A stretch of DNA of 64,000 bases from the NCBI GenBank assembly GCA_964533375.1, contig CAZHLW010000001.1, forward strand, positions 744,001-808,000, given 5' to 3'. Shown piece by piece: positions 50,190 through 56,977 of this stretch. Below the pieces are notes generated by a model. That model was not told where the DNA came from and did not search any database. It saw nothing but the letters and a program-made list of their open reading frames with translations. A program made the translations under genes and the position numbers. Position 1 is the stretch's first letter; every line of letters begins with the position of its first letter. This DNA is from CALREJ01 sp964533375. GTDB lineage: Bacteria; Patescibacteriota; Gracilibacteria; Peribacterales; Peribacteraceae.

Positions 50190-51086
50190 ATGCGTCTTCT
50201 CCGCCTGTCTTCCCTCCTGGCCGCTCTTGTCGCTCTTTTCCTGCCGGAAACAGGGCTGATGCAGATTATTGGTGTCAACACGAGCGTCAATGCCAGTAAT
50301 GTCTGTATTATTGGCGGATTGTTTTGTTCGCTGGGCGGCATTCTGGGCATTGTGCAGTACGGCGAAACAGTGATTTTTGTGGGAGCGCAGACGGTGTTCC
50401 TGGCGGCTGCGATTGTTCTGTTTGCGCAGTACGGCGTCCGCCTGATGATGGAAAGTTCGGACGAAAGCACTATTTCGGAAGTGAAGAGTGCCTACACGTA
50501 TGGTATTACGGGATGTGCGGTTGTGACCCTCTCGACCATGATCGTGCGGGCCATCGGCCAGCCGTTCGGAAACTTCGGCGTGGATAACGCCGCAATTCTG
50601 GTGAACCCCGGACAGGTGGCAAGCACACTCGGCGTGATTGAAACGTTTATACGCATCATGGTCGGAACCGCGCTCACGGCGGTGGTGGTGTACCAGGGAA
50701 TGCGCCTGATTATTCTGCAGGGCCAGGACAGCGAAATCGAAAAGCAGAAGCAGCGCTTCTTCCACACGCTCATCGGCGTCGCCATCATCACGCTTGCTAC
50801 AGCGGTGGTGACGGATTTCCTGCCGGAGGGTGCGGGCTCGTCGGATATTGCGATCCAGTTGATCGGCATTGCGAACTTCCTGATGGTACTGATTGGCGGA
50901 CTTGCGGTACTCAGCTTTATTGTGGCGGGCTTCATGCTGGTCATCAGTACCGATGAAGGACTGAAGGACAAGGCGAAGAAAATCATATTCGGCACGGTCA
51001 TCTGTATTATTGTCATTCTGACCGTCTACACGATTGTGAACTTTATTATCGACCTCAACAGAGAGGATCTCGGTGCTTTCTCATGA
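50190..51086 (+). CDS. Membrane protein with three VirB2/T4SS-pilin-like hairpin modules
   Basis: The 298 aa product has a signal sequence and then three repeats of a helix-loop-helix membrane unit: about 65-130 (TVFLAAAIVLFAQYGVRLMM..), 148-210 (ETFIRIMVGTALTAVVVYQG..) and 226-285 (FLMVLIGGLAVLSFIVAGFM..KDKAKKIIFGTVICI). Each has the two-helix pattern of TrbC/VirB2-type T4SS pilins (hydrophobic helix, small polar loop with Asp/Glu and Lys, hydrophobic helix), and the last module is closest. Single pilins have one module, so this is a triplication. It overlaps the next gene by 4 bp (ATGA). It may form a membrane platform or channel; no T4SS ATPase is in the window. Confidence 0.85.
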   Translation: MRLLRLSSLLAALVALFLPETGLMQIIGVNTSVNASNVCIIGGLFCSLGGILGIVQYGETVIFVGAQTVFLAAAIVLFAQYGVRLMMESSDESTISEVKSAYTYGITGCAVVTLSTMIVRAIGQPFGNFGVDNAAILVNPGQVASTLGVIETFIRIMVGTALTAVVVYQGMRLIILQGQDSEIEKQKQRFFHTLIGVAIITLATAVVTDFLPEGAGSSDIAIQLIGIANFLMVLIGGLAVLSFIVAGFMLVISTDEGLKDKAKKIIFGTVICIIVILTVYTIVNFIIDLNREDLGAFS

Positions 51087-51982
51087 TGACGATTCCCCTT
51101 TTTCACTGGCTGAGCAGCCTGCTTCTGGCTTCGTCCACCGCACATGCGGCCGGACTGACGGGCGTGATTACGTCGGTCGGAGCGGGAATGGCGACGTCGT
51201 TTAGCGGCACGTTCTGGAGCGGCGGCGTCCCCGGCATTGCAGACGGCATTGTAAGCGTCATCTGGATGATCATTTTGCCGATCGGGACGTTGCTGATTGT
51301 ACGCGCCGGTCTGAGTCTGATTGTGAGCGAAGACGAAAACAAATTCAGCACCGCAAAGCGTACCATCAGCGCAACACTGATGGGTATTATCATGATCCGC
51401 ATCAGCCAGCAGCTCGTGGTCAGTTTCTACGGCGATGGCGGCGGGGCCGGCGGACTGATGGGCGGCGGACAGACGACGCTGCAGAGTACCATCTACGGAC
51501 TGGCGAACTGGTTTTTGGTCACCATGGCGGCACTCGGTGCGTTCATTATTGTCGTCAGTGTCATCCGCGCGATCGGCAGCTTCGGTAAAGAAGAGGAACT
51601 GACCAATGTCCGCCAGACCATTTTCGGCGTGGCAAGCGGCATCCTGATGATCTCCTTGCTGCCGGCCATCAAGCTGACACTCGGCATCCGCGATCTGTCT
51701 CCACTGGGCGCCGGCTCCACATCCGTGCAGCCGACATCCATCATCAGGGAAGTTGCTGGCATTGTCTCAAACCTCCTGGTCTTTTTGAGCCTGATTGCAG
51801 TCGCGATTATTATTTACGCGGGCATCCGGATGATTGTGAACCTGGGCAACGATGAGGAATTCGGAAAGTCCAAGGGATTAATTATCCGCGCGATGGTCGG
51901 TCTGGTAGTCATTTTGCTCAGCTACACCGCAGTCGTGCTCATCTTCAGCCTTGGTACAGGCAGCGCAACACCGGTTATTTAA
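51083..51982 (+). CDS. Second triple VirB2/T4SS-pilin-like membrane protein
   Basis: The 299 aa product has a signal peptide ending in AHA at about residue 22 and three two-helix modules: about 50-110 (ADGIVSVIWMIILPIGTLLI..), 135-200 (IYGLANWFLVTMAALGAFII..) and 220-290 (SNLLVFLSLIAVAIIIYAGI..KSKGLIIRAMVGLVVILLS). Each loop carries a charged [DE][DE]xxF-type stretch before the second helix. It is architecturally the same as the upstream protein and probably a partner in one membrane complex. Sequence identity between the two is low, so the duplication is old. Confidence 0.85.
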   Translation: MMTIPLFHWLSSLLLASSTAHAAGLTGVITSVGAGMATSFSGTFWSGGVPGIADGIVSVIWMIILPIGTLLIVRAGLSLIVSEDENKFSTAKRTISATLMGIIMIRISQQLVVSFYGDGGGAGGLMGGGQTTLQSTIYGLANWFLVTMAALGAFIIVVSVIRAIGSFGKEEELTNVRQTIFGVASGILMISLLPAIKLTLGIRDLSPLGAGSTSVQPTSIIREVAGIVSNLLVFLSLIAVAIIIYAGIRMIVNLGNDEEFGKSKGLIIRAMVGLVVILLSYTAVVLIFSLGTGSATPVI

Positions 51983-52024
51983 AGGCAAAACGTTTGAAGG
52001 GTTGATGGAAAGAAAATCCGCTCA

Positions 52025-52059
52025 TTTTCAATTATCAATTTTCCATTTTCAATTAAGAT
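52025..52059 (+). repeat. AT-rich repeat carrying the -10 of the phosphohexomutase gene
   Basis: TTTTCAATTATCAATTTTCC then ATTTTCAATTAAGAT; the same 35 nt occur inverted at 54794-54830. TAAGAT (52054-52059) ends 6 nt before ATG 52066. Confidence 0.7.
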
Positions 52060-52065
52060 AGGATC

Positions 52066-53451
52066 ATGTCCATCGACCCCCGCATTTTCCGCGCCTACGA
52101 CATCCGTGGCCGCGCCCATGAACAAATGACAGAAGAAGCCTGCAGACTTGTTGGTCAGGCATTCGGCAGTGTTGTCCGCGAACGCACCGGCAAAGAACAC
52201 CCTGTACTCGCAGTTGGCCGCGATGCCCGCACACACGGACCGGATTTTGAGAGGGCGGTGGTGGAAGGACTGATCGAAAGCGGCTGCCATGTCCTCCTGA
52301 TCGGCCAGACGCCAAGTCCTGTGAACTACTTTACGATCTGCACGCAAAACCTTGATGGCGGTATTCAGGTGACAGCCAGCCACAACCCTGCGCACGACAA
52401 CGGACTCAAGCTCTGTACCGCAGATGCCGATGCATTCGCCGGTGAGGACCTGCAGGAGCTACACAAGCGCATTGAGGAAAAACGGTTCCTGAAAGGCTCC
52501 GGAACCTCGCTCGAGATTGATGCCATCACGCCGTACGTCAAACACCTCTCAACGCTCTTCAAGGGAGTGGGTGAGGGAATGTCGATTGCGGTTGATAGTG
52601 GGAACGGTGTTGCCGGTCCCGTGTACTGCGATGTTCTTCGGGCTGTTGGTGCGACCGTGACGGAACTCTACACAGAACCTGATGGAACATTTCCAAACCA
52701 CCCTGCCGATCCCAGCAAATGGGAAACACTGCGCGAGCTGCAGGGCGCAGTACAGGATACCGGCGCACGCATCGGTTTTGGGTTTGATGGCGATGGCGAC
52801 CGTCTGGGTCTTGTAGATGAGCGCGGCATGATCCGCTCGGCCGATGAAATTCTGCTGCTCCTGGCACAGGATCACCTCTCGCGTTTTCCGGGTGCGCCGG
52901 TGGTGTTTACCGTGAGCAACTCCGGCGTCCTCAAAACGGAAATCAGCGCCTGGGGCGGGAAGCCTGTCCTCTGCAAAGTCGGCCACTCGTTTGTGGAAAA
53001 CGCGATGCGCGAGCACAAGGCAAAACTCGGCGGCGAACAGTCCGGGCACTTCTTCTGCGGCGAAGACTATTTTGGTTTTGACGATGCACTCGTCGCAGCC
53101 CTGCGGTTACTTAAGATTCTAAAATCCTGGCCGGGGCCTCTCTCCACTCTCTTTGCGACCTTCCCGAAAGTCTACCAGTCCCCCGAACGGCGACCGACTG
53201 TTGCCGATGAACACAAGGGCCATGTGGTGGATCGCATCACGAAGCATTTCCAGGGGCTCCACGATGTGGAAACCATGGACGGCGCCCGCATTGAATTCGG
53301 CGACGGCGCGTGGGTGGGGATTCGTCAGAGTAATACATCTCCAAGGATTTCGATTTGTATAGAAGCAAGATCGCCAGAGAAATTGGAAGAATTGGAGGAG
53401 ATTGTTTTAAGGTATTTGGAGGAATTCCCCGAAATCGATTGGAACTCGTAG
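52066..53451 (+). CDS. Phosphomannomutase/phosphoglucomutase
   Basis: The enzyme swaps phosphate between C1 and C6 of hexoses for nucleotide-sugar and glycan synthesis. The 461 aa product has all four alpha-D-phosphohexomutase elements: the phosphoserine loop VTASHNP (Ser105), the Mg site DGDGDR (241-246), the sugar loop GGEQSGH (322-328) and the phosphate-binding loop RQSNTSPRIS near the C-terminus. Whether it prefers mannose or glucose cannot be read from sequence. TAAGAT lies 6 nt before the ATG inside an AT-rich repeat, so the transcript is likely leaderless. A perfect hairpin follows the stop. Confidence 0.95.
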   Translation: MSIDPRIFRAYDIRGRAHEQMTEEACRLVGQAFGSVVRERTGKEHPVLAVGRDARTHGPDFERAVVEGLIESGCHVLLIGQTPSPVNYFTICTQNLDGGIQVTASHNPAHDNGLKLCTADADAFAGEDLQELHKRIEEKRFLKGSGTSLEIDAITPYVKHLSTLFKGVGEGMSIAVDSGNGVAGPVYCDVLRAVGATVTELYTEPDGTFPNHPADPSKWETLRELQGAVQDTGARIGFGFDGDGDRLGLVDERGMIRSADEILLLLAQDHLSRFPGAPVVFTVSNSGVLKTEISAWGGKPVLCKVGHSFVENAMREHKAKLGGEQSGHFFCGEDYFGFDDALVAALRLLKILKSWPGPLSTLFATFPKVYQSPERRPTVADEHKGHVVDRITKHFQGLHDVETMDGARIEFGDGAWVGIRQSNTSPRISICIEARSPEKLEELEEIVLRYLEEFPEIDWNS

Positions 53452-53472
53452 AGACGTCCGATTCGGACGTCT
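53452..53472 (+). terminator. Perfect hairpin at the end of the phosphohexomutase gene
   Basis: AGACGTCCG-ATT-CGGACGTCT directly after the stop codon, without a T-tract. Confidence 0.55.
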
Positions 53473-53503
53473 GTACGGGATATGTGTATTATTTTGTTTG
53501 TGC

Positions 53504-53509
53504 TATAAT
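53504..53509 (+). promoter_or_regulatory. -10 box of the 51 aa gene (leaderless)
   Basis: TGC-extended TATAAT, 6 nt before ATG 53516. Confidence 0.65.
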
Positions 53510-53515
53510 CCAAGC

Positions 53516-53671
53516 ATGTGGCCCTTCAAGAAGAAAAAGGCAAAGGACAATCACATTGCCAAGCGCGTGATCGCAGGCTTGATCATCGGTGGTGCCATCG
53601 GGTCCATTGTCGGCAAAAAGCTGATGGAGGAACATGAACGAGAGAAGGATGAAGAGGATGAAAATCGTTAG
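53516..53671 (+). CDS. Small membrane protein with glycine zipper (51 aa)
   Basis: The short gene encodes MWPFKKKKAKDNHIAKRV, a basic start, then one hydrophobic helix with small-residue spacing (IAGLIIGGAIGSIVGKK), and a charged tail (MEEHEREKDEEDENR). This polarity (basic, helix with GxxxG, acidic tail) resembles YtxH-like small membrane proteins. The TGC-TATAAT box 6 nt before the ATG and the clean stop support it as a real leaderless gene. Function unknown. Confidence 0.7.
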   Translation: MWPFKKKKAKDNHIAKRVIAGLIIGGAIGSIVGKKLMEEHEREKDEEDENR

Positions 53672-53770
53672 CACGAATTCCGAATGCAATTTTTGAAAAC
53701 TGAATTAAAAATGCTTAAAACATTCGATCATTTATATTTGAACATTCCATTCGGAATTCGACTATTCGTG
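53672..53770. repeat. Long interrupted inverted repeat between convergent genes
   Basis: CACGAATTCCGAATG at the left pairs with CATTCGGAATTCG (plus CGTG) at the right across about 60 bp of AT-rich DNA. It may be a MITE-like remnant or a termination structure. Confidence 0.6.
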
Positions 53771-53788
53771 CTTCGAACTTCCCGCGGC

Positions 53789-54787
53789 TTAGATTTTATC
53801 CGTTAATTCACCGGCAAGATTCTTCTCCATGATCGCACGAATCTTTTCAATATTCTTCGAGCGGGCCAGGGCCCACATCAGTTTCACCACTGCACATTCG
53901 TAGGTCATGTCGTTTCCGGAAATCACCCCGATCTCTTCCAGGAACAATTGTTTTTCATACAGGTGCATGTCGATGCGCCCGCGCAGCATTTGCGATGCAA
54001 TCACGACGGGAATTCCCTGCTTGGCCACTTCCCGAAGCCACGGGAACAATTCTTCGGACACCATTCCCTGTCCGTAGGTGCGGAGAATAATGCCATGCGG
54101 TTTTGCGCTGAGGAGTGCGTCGAACTGTGCGGCGGGAATACCCGGATGCAATGTGAGCGACAGAACATTTGTATCGAAACCGATGCTCGTTTCGAGTGTC
54201 CGCTTGCGCCGCACCGTGCGCCACGGTTCCAGATGCACACTGGTCCCGAAGTTTCCGAGCGACGGAAAATGCGGACTTTCAAAGGTCTGGAGAATGGACT
54301 GTTCGACTTTCACAGCGCGGCAGCCGCGGAGAATAGTCGGACCGAGGACAATACAGACTTCCGCAATATCGAGTTCGGCAGCGCGGATTGCGAAGATCAG
54401 ATTCAGGCGTCCGTCGCTCGCAAGATCGTTGATAGGCATGAGCGCACCAGTCAGGATGATCGGCTTGCTCAAATTTTGGAATGCAAACGAGAGAGCCGCC
54501 GCCGTATAGCTCATGGTGTTAGTGCCGTGGATAATCACAAATCCCTCAAAAGCGTCGTAGTGTTTTTTAATCAGGTCTGCAATTTCAATCCATTCATTGC
54601 TGGTGACTTCAGATGATCCGATGTTACTGACCGAAAAAAACTGCAGCGCCACTTCGCGCTGGAGTTCCGGCAGGAAGCGGTGAATTTCGGCCAACGATTC
54701 AAGCGTCTCCATGCGACCGGTCTTCTGGTTGCGGATCATGCCGATGGAACCTCCTACATATAGAACGGCGATTTTTGCTCTGGGCAT
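53789..54787 (-). CDS. Type I L-asparaginase family protein with altered active-site residues
   Basis: Asparaginases hydrolyse asparagine to aspartate. The 332 aa product has the two-domain fold and both family signatures, but with changes: VGGSIGM has Ser14 where the first catalytic Thr normally is, and HGTNTM has Asn90 where the usual HGTDTM has Asp90. Thr89, the downstream GALMP and LRGCRAVKV segments and the C-terminal domain are kept. Activity is therefore uncertain; it may act on another substrate or have lost activity. TAAGAT lies 6 nt before the ATG within an AT-rich repeat identical to that before the phosphohexomutase gene. Confidence 0.92.
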   Translation of the reverse strand: MPRAKIAVLYVGGSIGMIRNQKTGRMETLESLAEIHRFLPELQREVALQFFSVSNIGSSEVTSNEWIEIADLIKKHYDAFEGFVIIHGTNTMSYTAAALSFAFQNLSKPIILTGALMPINDLASDGRLNLIFAIRAAELDIAEVCIVLGPTILRGCRAVKVEQSILQTFESPHFPSLGNFGTSVHLEPWRTVRRKRTLETSIGFDTNVLSLTLHPGIPAAQFDALLSAKPHGIILRTYGQGMVSEELFPWLREVAKQGIPVVIASQMLRGRIDMHLYEKQLFLEEIGVISGNDMTYECAVVKLMWALARSKNIEKIRAIMEKNLAGELTDKI

Positions 54788-54793
54788 AAACCC

Positions 54794-54830
54794 ATCTTAA
54801 TTGAAAATGGAAAATTGATAATTGAAAATT
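54794..54830 (-). repeat. AT-rich repeat carrying the -10 of the asparaginase gene
   Basis: Inverted copy of 52025-52059. TAAGAT (54794-54799) ends 6 nt before ATG 54787. Confidence 0.7.
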
Positions 54831-54852
54831 GTGTAGAATTTCTTTTTTAAAA

Positions 54853-54888
54853 ATTCATTTTCAATTTTTCATTATCAATTATCAATTC
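54853..54888 (+). repeat. Inverted partner copy of the AT-rich repeat
   Basis: CATTTTCAATTTTTCATTA and following bases face the copy at 54794-54830, so the two can form a long imperfect stem. Confidence 0.55.
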
Positions 54889-54920
54889 CGCGCTCGTTTT
54901 TTCGGTAGAACGACAACTAT

Positions 54921-54982
54921 AAAAAAAATCCCCACTCCTCGACAGGCTCTCATTTATAGAAAGCGCGACGAGGAGTGGGGAT
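54921..54982 (-). terminator. Very strong terminator of the unidentified ncRNA
   Basis: A perfect 14 bp stem (ATCCCCACTCCTCG/CGAGGAGTGGGGAT) followed by T8 on the minus strand. Confidence 0.93.
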
Positions 54983-55279
54983 AGAGCTCTTAAGCACGCG
55001 TGTGCCTAAGGTGCTATGCAATGACCAGTTGCAGAACCCCCTACCACGGTGATGCGTAATGGGCGCACCGTCCCGTGTATGTTTGTGTTTGTTAGCCTCT
55101 ACAATGCCGAGGTAGGCGTATGTGTTTGTGTTTGTAGGTTTTCCCTCACAGGGAGGGAGGCGCGGCGGTCAGTCCGCGTGGGCAGGGAGGAGGGACGGGT
55201 TATGGGTTATGAGTTATCGGGATCTTTTTAACCAGTTCCTTCTCCCTGCGGAGGGGGCGGTTTTGTGAAAAGAACAGAA
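54921..55279 (-). ncRNA. Unidentified structured non-coding RNA, about 360 nt
   Basis: The region has no credible protein frame but has its own promoter (55286-55314) and a very strong terminator on the minus strand. The transcript would hold several stems, e.g. GACGGTGCG with CGCATCACCGT and GCCTAC with GTAGAGGC, and two unstructured CAAACACAAACA linkers. I looked for the conserved cores of RNase P RNA (GAGGAAAGUC, ACAGAAA), SRP RNA (GGAAGGAAGCAGCC) and the tRNA-like end of tmRNA and found none. 6S RNA is not excluded. It lies divergent to gmk. The class is unknown; that it is transcribed is a strong inference. Confidence 0.65.
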
Positions 55280-55285
55280 CCCATT

Positions 55286-55314
55286 AGTATAGCAAAAATA
55301 TCCATCTTGGACAA
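55286..55314 (-). promoter_or_regulatory. Promoter of the unidentified ncRNA
   Basis: TTGTCC-N17-TATACT on the minus strand with a TGC extension; the start would be near 55279. Confidence 0.75.
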
Positions 55315-55329
55315 GGGGAAAAGGTAAGG

Positions 55330-55335
55330 TAGGAT
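55330..55335 (+). promoter_or_regulatory. -10 box of gmk (leaderless)
   Basis: TAGGAT, 6 nt before ATG 55342. Confidence 0.5.
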
Positions 55336-55341
55336 TCCTCT

Positions 55342-55953
55342 ATGGATACGCCAAACAGCTCCAAAACAGGCAATTCTCAGGGTAAATTAGTTCTCCTGAT
55401 TGGGCCCAGCGGCGTGGGCAAAAGCGTCATTCTGAAGCGTTTACGGGCAACGCACCCGGAACTGCATTTTCCGCGTTCTGCAACCACACGGCAGCAGCGT
55501 GATGGTGAAGGCACGGAGCTGTATCACTTTGTGACAGAAGAGGAATTTTCAGACATGGAACGAAACGGCAAATTCCTGGAAACCGCCGTCGTGCATGGCG
55601 TTGGCCACTACGGCACCATGGTCGATGAAATCGTGCCGATGATTGAACAAGGAAAAACGGTGGTGCGCGAAGTGGATGTGCAGGGCTTTGAAAGCATCAG
55701 TAAAAATCCCCTCTTTGCCGGCAACTCTGCTCCGTATCATTTGCAGTCGATTTTCATTCTGCCGGAAAACACCGAACAACTCGTAAAGCGCATTCAGAAC
55801 CGCGCACCGATTTCTGCAGATGAACTACAGCGCAGAGTTGCGAGCATGGAGAAAGAACTGGCGTTTGCAGATGGATGCACGCACAAGGTGATTAATAAAG
55901 ATGGTGAATTGGAAAAAACGATTGCAGACGTAGAGCAATTGATTCTTGGCTGA
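55342..55953 (+). CDS. gmk: Guanylate kinase
   Basis: Guanylate kinase makes GDP from GMP and ATP. The 203 aa product has the P-loop GPSGVGKS (21-28), the GMP-binding region SATTRQQRDGEGTELYHFVT, HGVGHYGTMVDE and the REVDVQGFESI segment that follows in the family. Length is normal, with a short polar N-terminal extension. The transcript seems to be leaderless and starts divergent from the ncRNA. Confidence 0.95.
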   Translation: MDTPNSSKTGNSQGKLVLLIGPSGVGKSVILKRLRATHPELHFPRSATTRQQRDGEGTELYHFVTEEEFSDMERNGKFLETAVVHGVGHYGTMVDEIVPMIEQGKTVVREVDVQGFESISKNPLFAGNSAPYHLQSIFILPENTEQLVKRIQNRAPISADELQRRVASMEKELAFADGCTHKVINKDGELEKTIADVEQLILG

Positions 55954-55975
55954 ACGTTTCGTGAATCAGTGCCTG

Positions 55976-56593
55976 CTAATCGGTGAGATCTTTTTTTGGA
56001 ACATAATGAAGTAAACCCTTTCTCCAGAGACGCTGATACAGGGATGGTTGGGATTTACGGAGTTCTGTCTGATCAAGATGTGCGAAATCTTCCAGATACA
56101 CTTCTAAAGGGGTCTTGTATTTAACGGGTACAATATGTAATTTCCCCATCTTTTTTAACTGCTTGTAAAGAAATGGATCTTCTTTGGATAAAGCTGTCTT
56201 GGTCATATCTGCATACAGCATGTGATAATACATAACAGGATCATTGATAATCCGGGGGTGCTTTATGGGTACTGCCGTTATTTGTTTTTGTGTCACAAGG
56301 GCAGCGTAAAGCTCAGGATGTTTAGACTGCAGCTCATCACGAGTAAGGGCTGAATACTCGGATTGATATACTGTAAGAGGGTCATCGATTCGGGCATCTG
56401 CTCTCGAAGGAACAAAATGAAGTAATTTTCTACGGTATAATCTCAAATACAATCCATGATCCCGGAGTGACAATTGCCCGCGTGTTAGACCTTCATACTT
56501 TTCTCTATAGCTTTGAATCAGTGCCTTGTCCTTGTCAGTCAGGATGGTTTCCGTCTCTGGAACATGATTCTCACTGATTAATTCTAATTGCAT
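55976..56593 (-). CDS. Protein of four 46-residue repeats, possible DNA-binding
   Basis: The 205 aa product is built almost only from four tandem repeats (about 26-62, 73-109, 119-156, 163-199). Consensus: Yxxx[YF]xxLTxxxL, then xxPxLYxxL, then a closing LLHxVP; examples are HPELYAALVTQKQITAVP and QPSLYQRLWRKGLLHYVP. Each unit is probably two or three short helices. The pattern recalls small helical repeats in phage and endonuclease-associated DNA-binding proteins (tRxEFxkxxPxxYxxArrxGwL), but this resemblance is by eye. The charge is basic. TATTAT ends 6 nt before the ATG. It lies next to two tRNA genes, a common site for acquired genes. Confidence 0.85.
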   Translation of the reverse strand: MQLELISENHVPETETILTDKDKALIQSYREKYEGLTRGQLSLRDHGLYLRLYRRKLLHFVPSRADARIDDPLTVYQSEYSALTRDELQSKHPELYAALVTQKQITAVPIKHPRIINDPVMYYHMLYADMTKTALSKEDPFLYKQLKKMGKLHIVPVKYKTPLEVYLEDFAHLDQTELRKSQPSLYQRLWRKGLLHYVPKKDLTD

Positions 56594-56599
56594 ATTTAT

Positions 56600-56605
56600 A
56601 TAATA
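56600..56605 (-). promoter_or_regulatory. -10 box of the four-repeat gene (leaderless)
   Basis: TATTAT, 6 nt before ATG 56593 on the minus strand. Confidence 0.5.
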
Positions 56606-56672
56606 ACATATAATTCATTTACATCAATATACCGCCCCTATTCACTTTTTCTCGTCGCTTTAGTTCTTGCCA

Positions 56673-56701
56673 TTGAATGAGGCAGACAAGACTGGTACCC
56701 T
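56673..56701 (+). promoter_or_regulatory. Possible promoter of the tRNA pair
   Basis: TTGAAT-N17-TACCCT, ending 17 bp before the first tRNA. Confidence 0.4.
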
Positions 56702-56718
56702 GCCTGAGCTTTTTTCGT

Positions 56719-56795
56719 GCACCCGTAGCTCAGCTGGATAGAGTATCAGCTTGCGGAGCTGAGGGTCGTAGGTTCGAATCCTGCCGGGTGCACCA
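56719..56795 (+). tRNA. tRNA-Arg (anticodon GCG)
   Basis: A complete 77 nt cloverleaf: acceptor GCACCCG/CGGGTGC, D-arm with GCTC, anticodon stem TCAGC/GCTGA around TTGCGGA, T-arm with GGTTCGAATCC, and encoded CCA. The anticodon is GCG, with the Arg identity bases C35 and a D-loop A after GG. Bacteria usually read CGN with an ACG (inosine) anticodon, so GCG is uncommon. Confidence 0.93.
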
Positions 56796-56813
56796 TAAAG
56801 TGTTTTCTGGTTC

Positions 56814-56890
56814 GGGGCTTTAGCTCAGCTGGCTAGAGCGCTTCCATGGCATGGAAGAGGTCAGGGGTTCAAATCCCCTAAGCTCCACCA
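56814..56890 (+). tRNA. tRNA-Ala (anticodon GGC)
   Basis: A complete 77 nt cloverleaf with acceptor GGGGCTT/AAGCTCC, including the G3-U70 Ala identity pair, anticodon loop ATGGCAT (GGC) in stem CTTCC/GGAAG, T-arm GGTTCAAATCC and encoded CCA. It lies 18 bp after tRNA-Arg, probably on one transcript. Confidence 0.95.
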
Positions 56891-56964
56891 TTCGACTCGT
56901 CCTTACTGCGCAAGGGGCTCGCTCATGGCAAGCCATCTTCAAGTGACGCGTCATTTTCTCATGC

Positions 56965-56970
56965 TACACT
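56965..56970 (+). promoter_or_regulatory. -10 box of the uracil-DNA glycosylase gene (leaderless)
   Basis: TACACT with a TGC extension, 7 nt before ATG 56978. Confidence 0.55.
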
Positions 56971-56977
56971 GCCGTCC

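Noticed and set aside
54794..54888. AT-rich inverted pair as a replication origin or DnaA region
   Set aside because: No DnaA boxes (TTATNCACA) were seen and the same repeat occurs at other promoters.
55049..55231. 60 aa plus-strand frame
   Set aside because: Antisense to the proposed ncRNA, repetitive Val/Cys product, no -10 or SD.
54921..55279. RNase P RNA, SRP RNA or tmRNA
   Set aside because: The conserved cores GAGGAAAGUC/ACAGAAA, GGAAGGAAGCAGCC, and a tRNA-like CCA end were not found on either strand.
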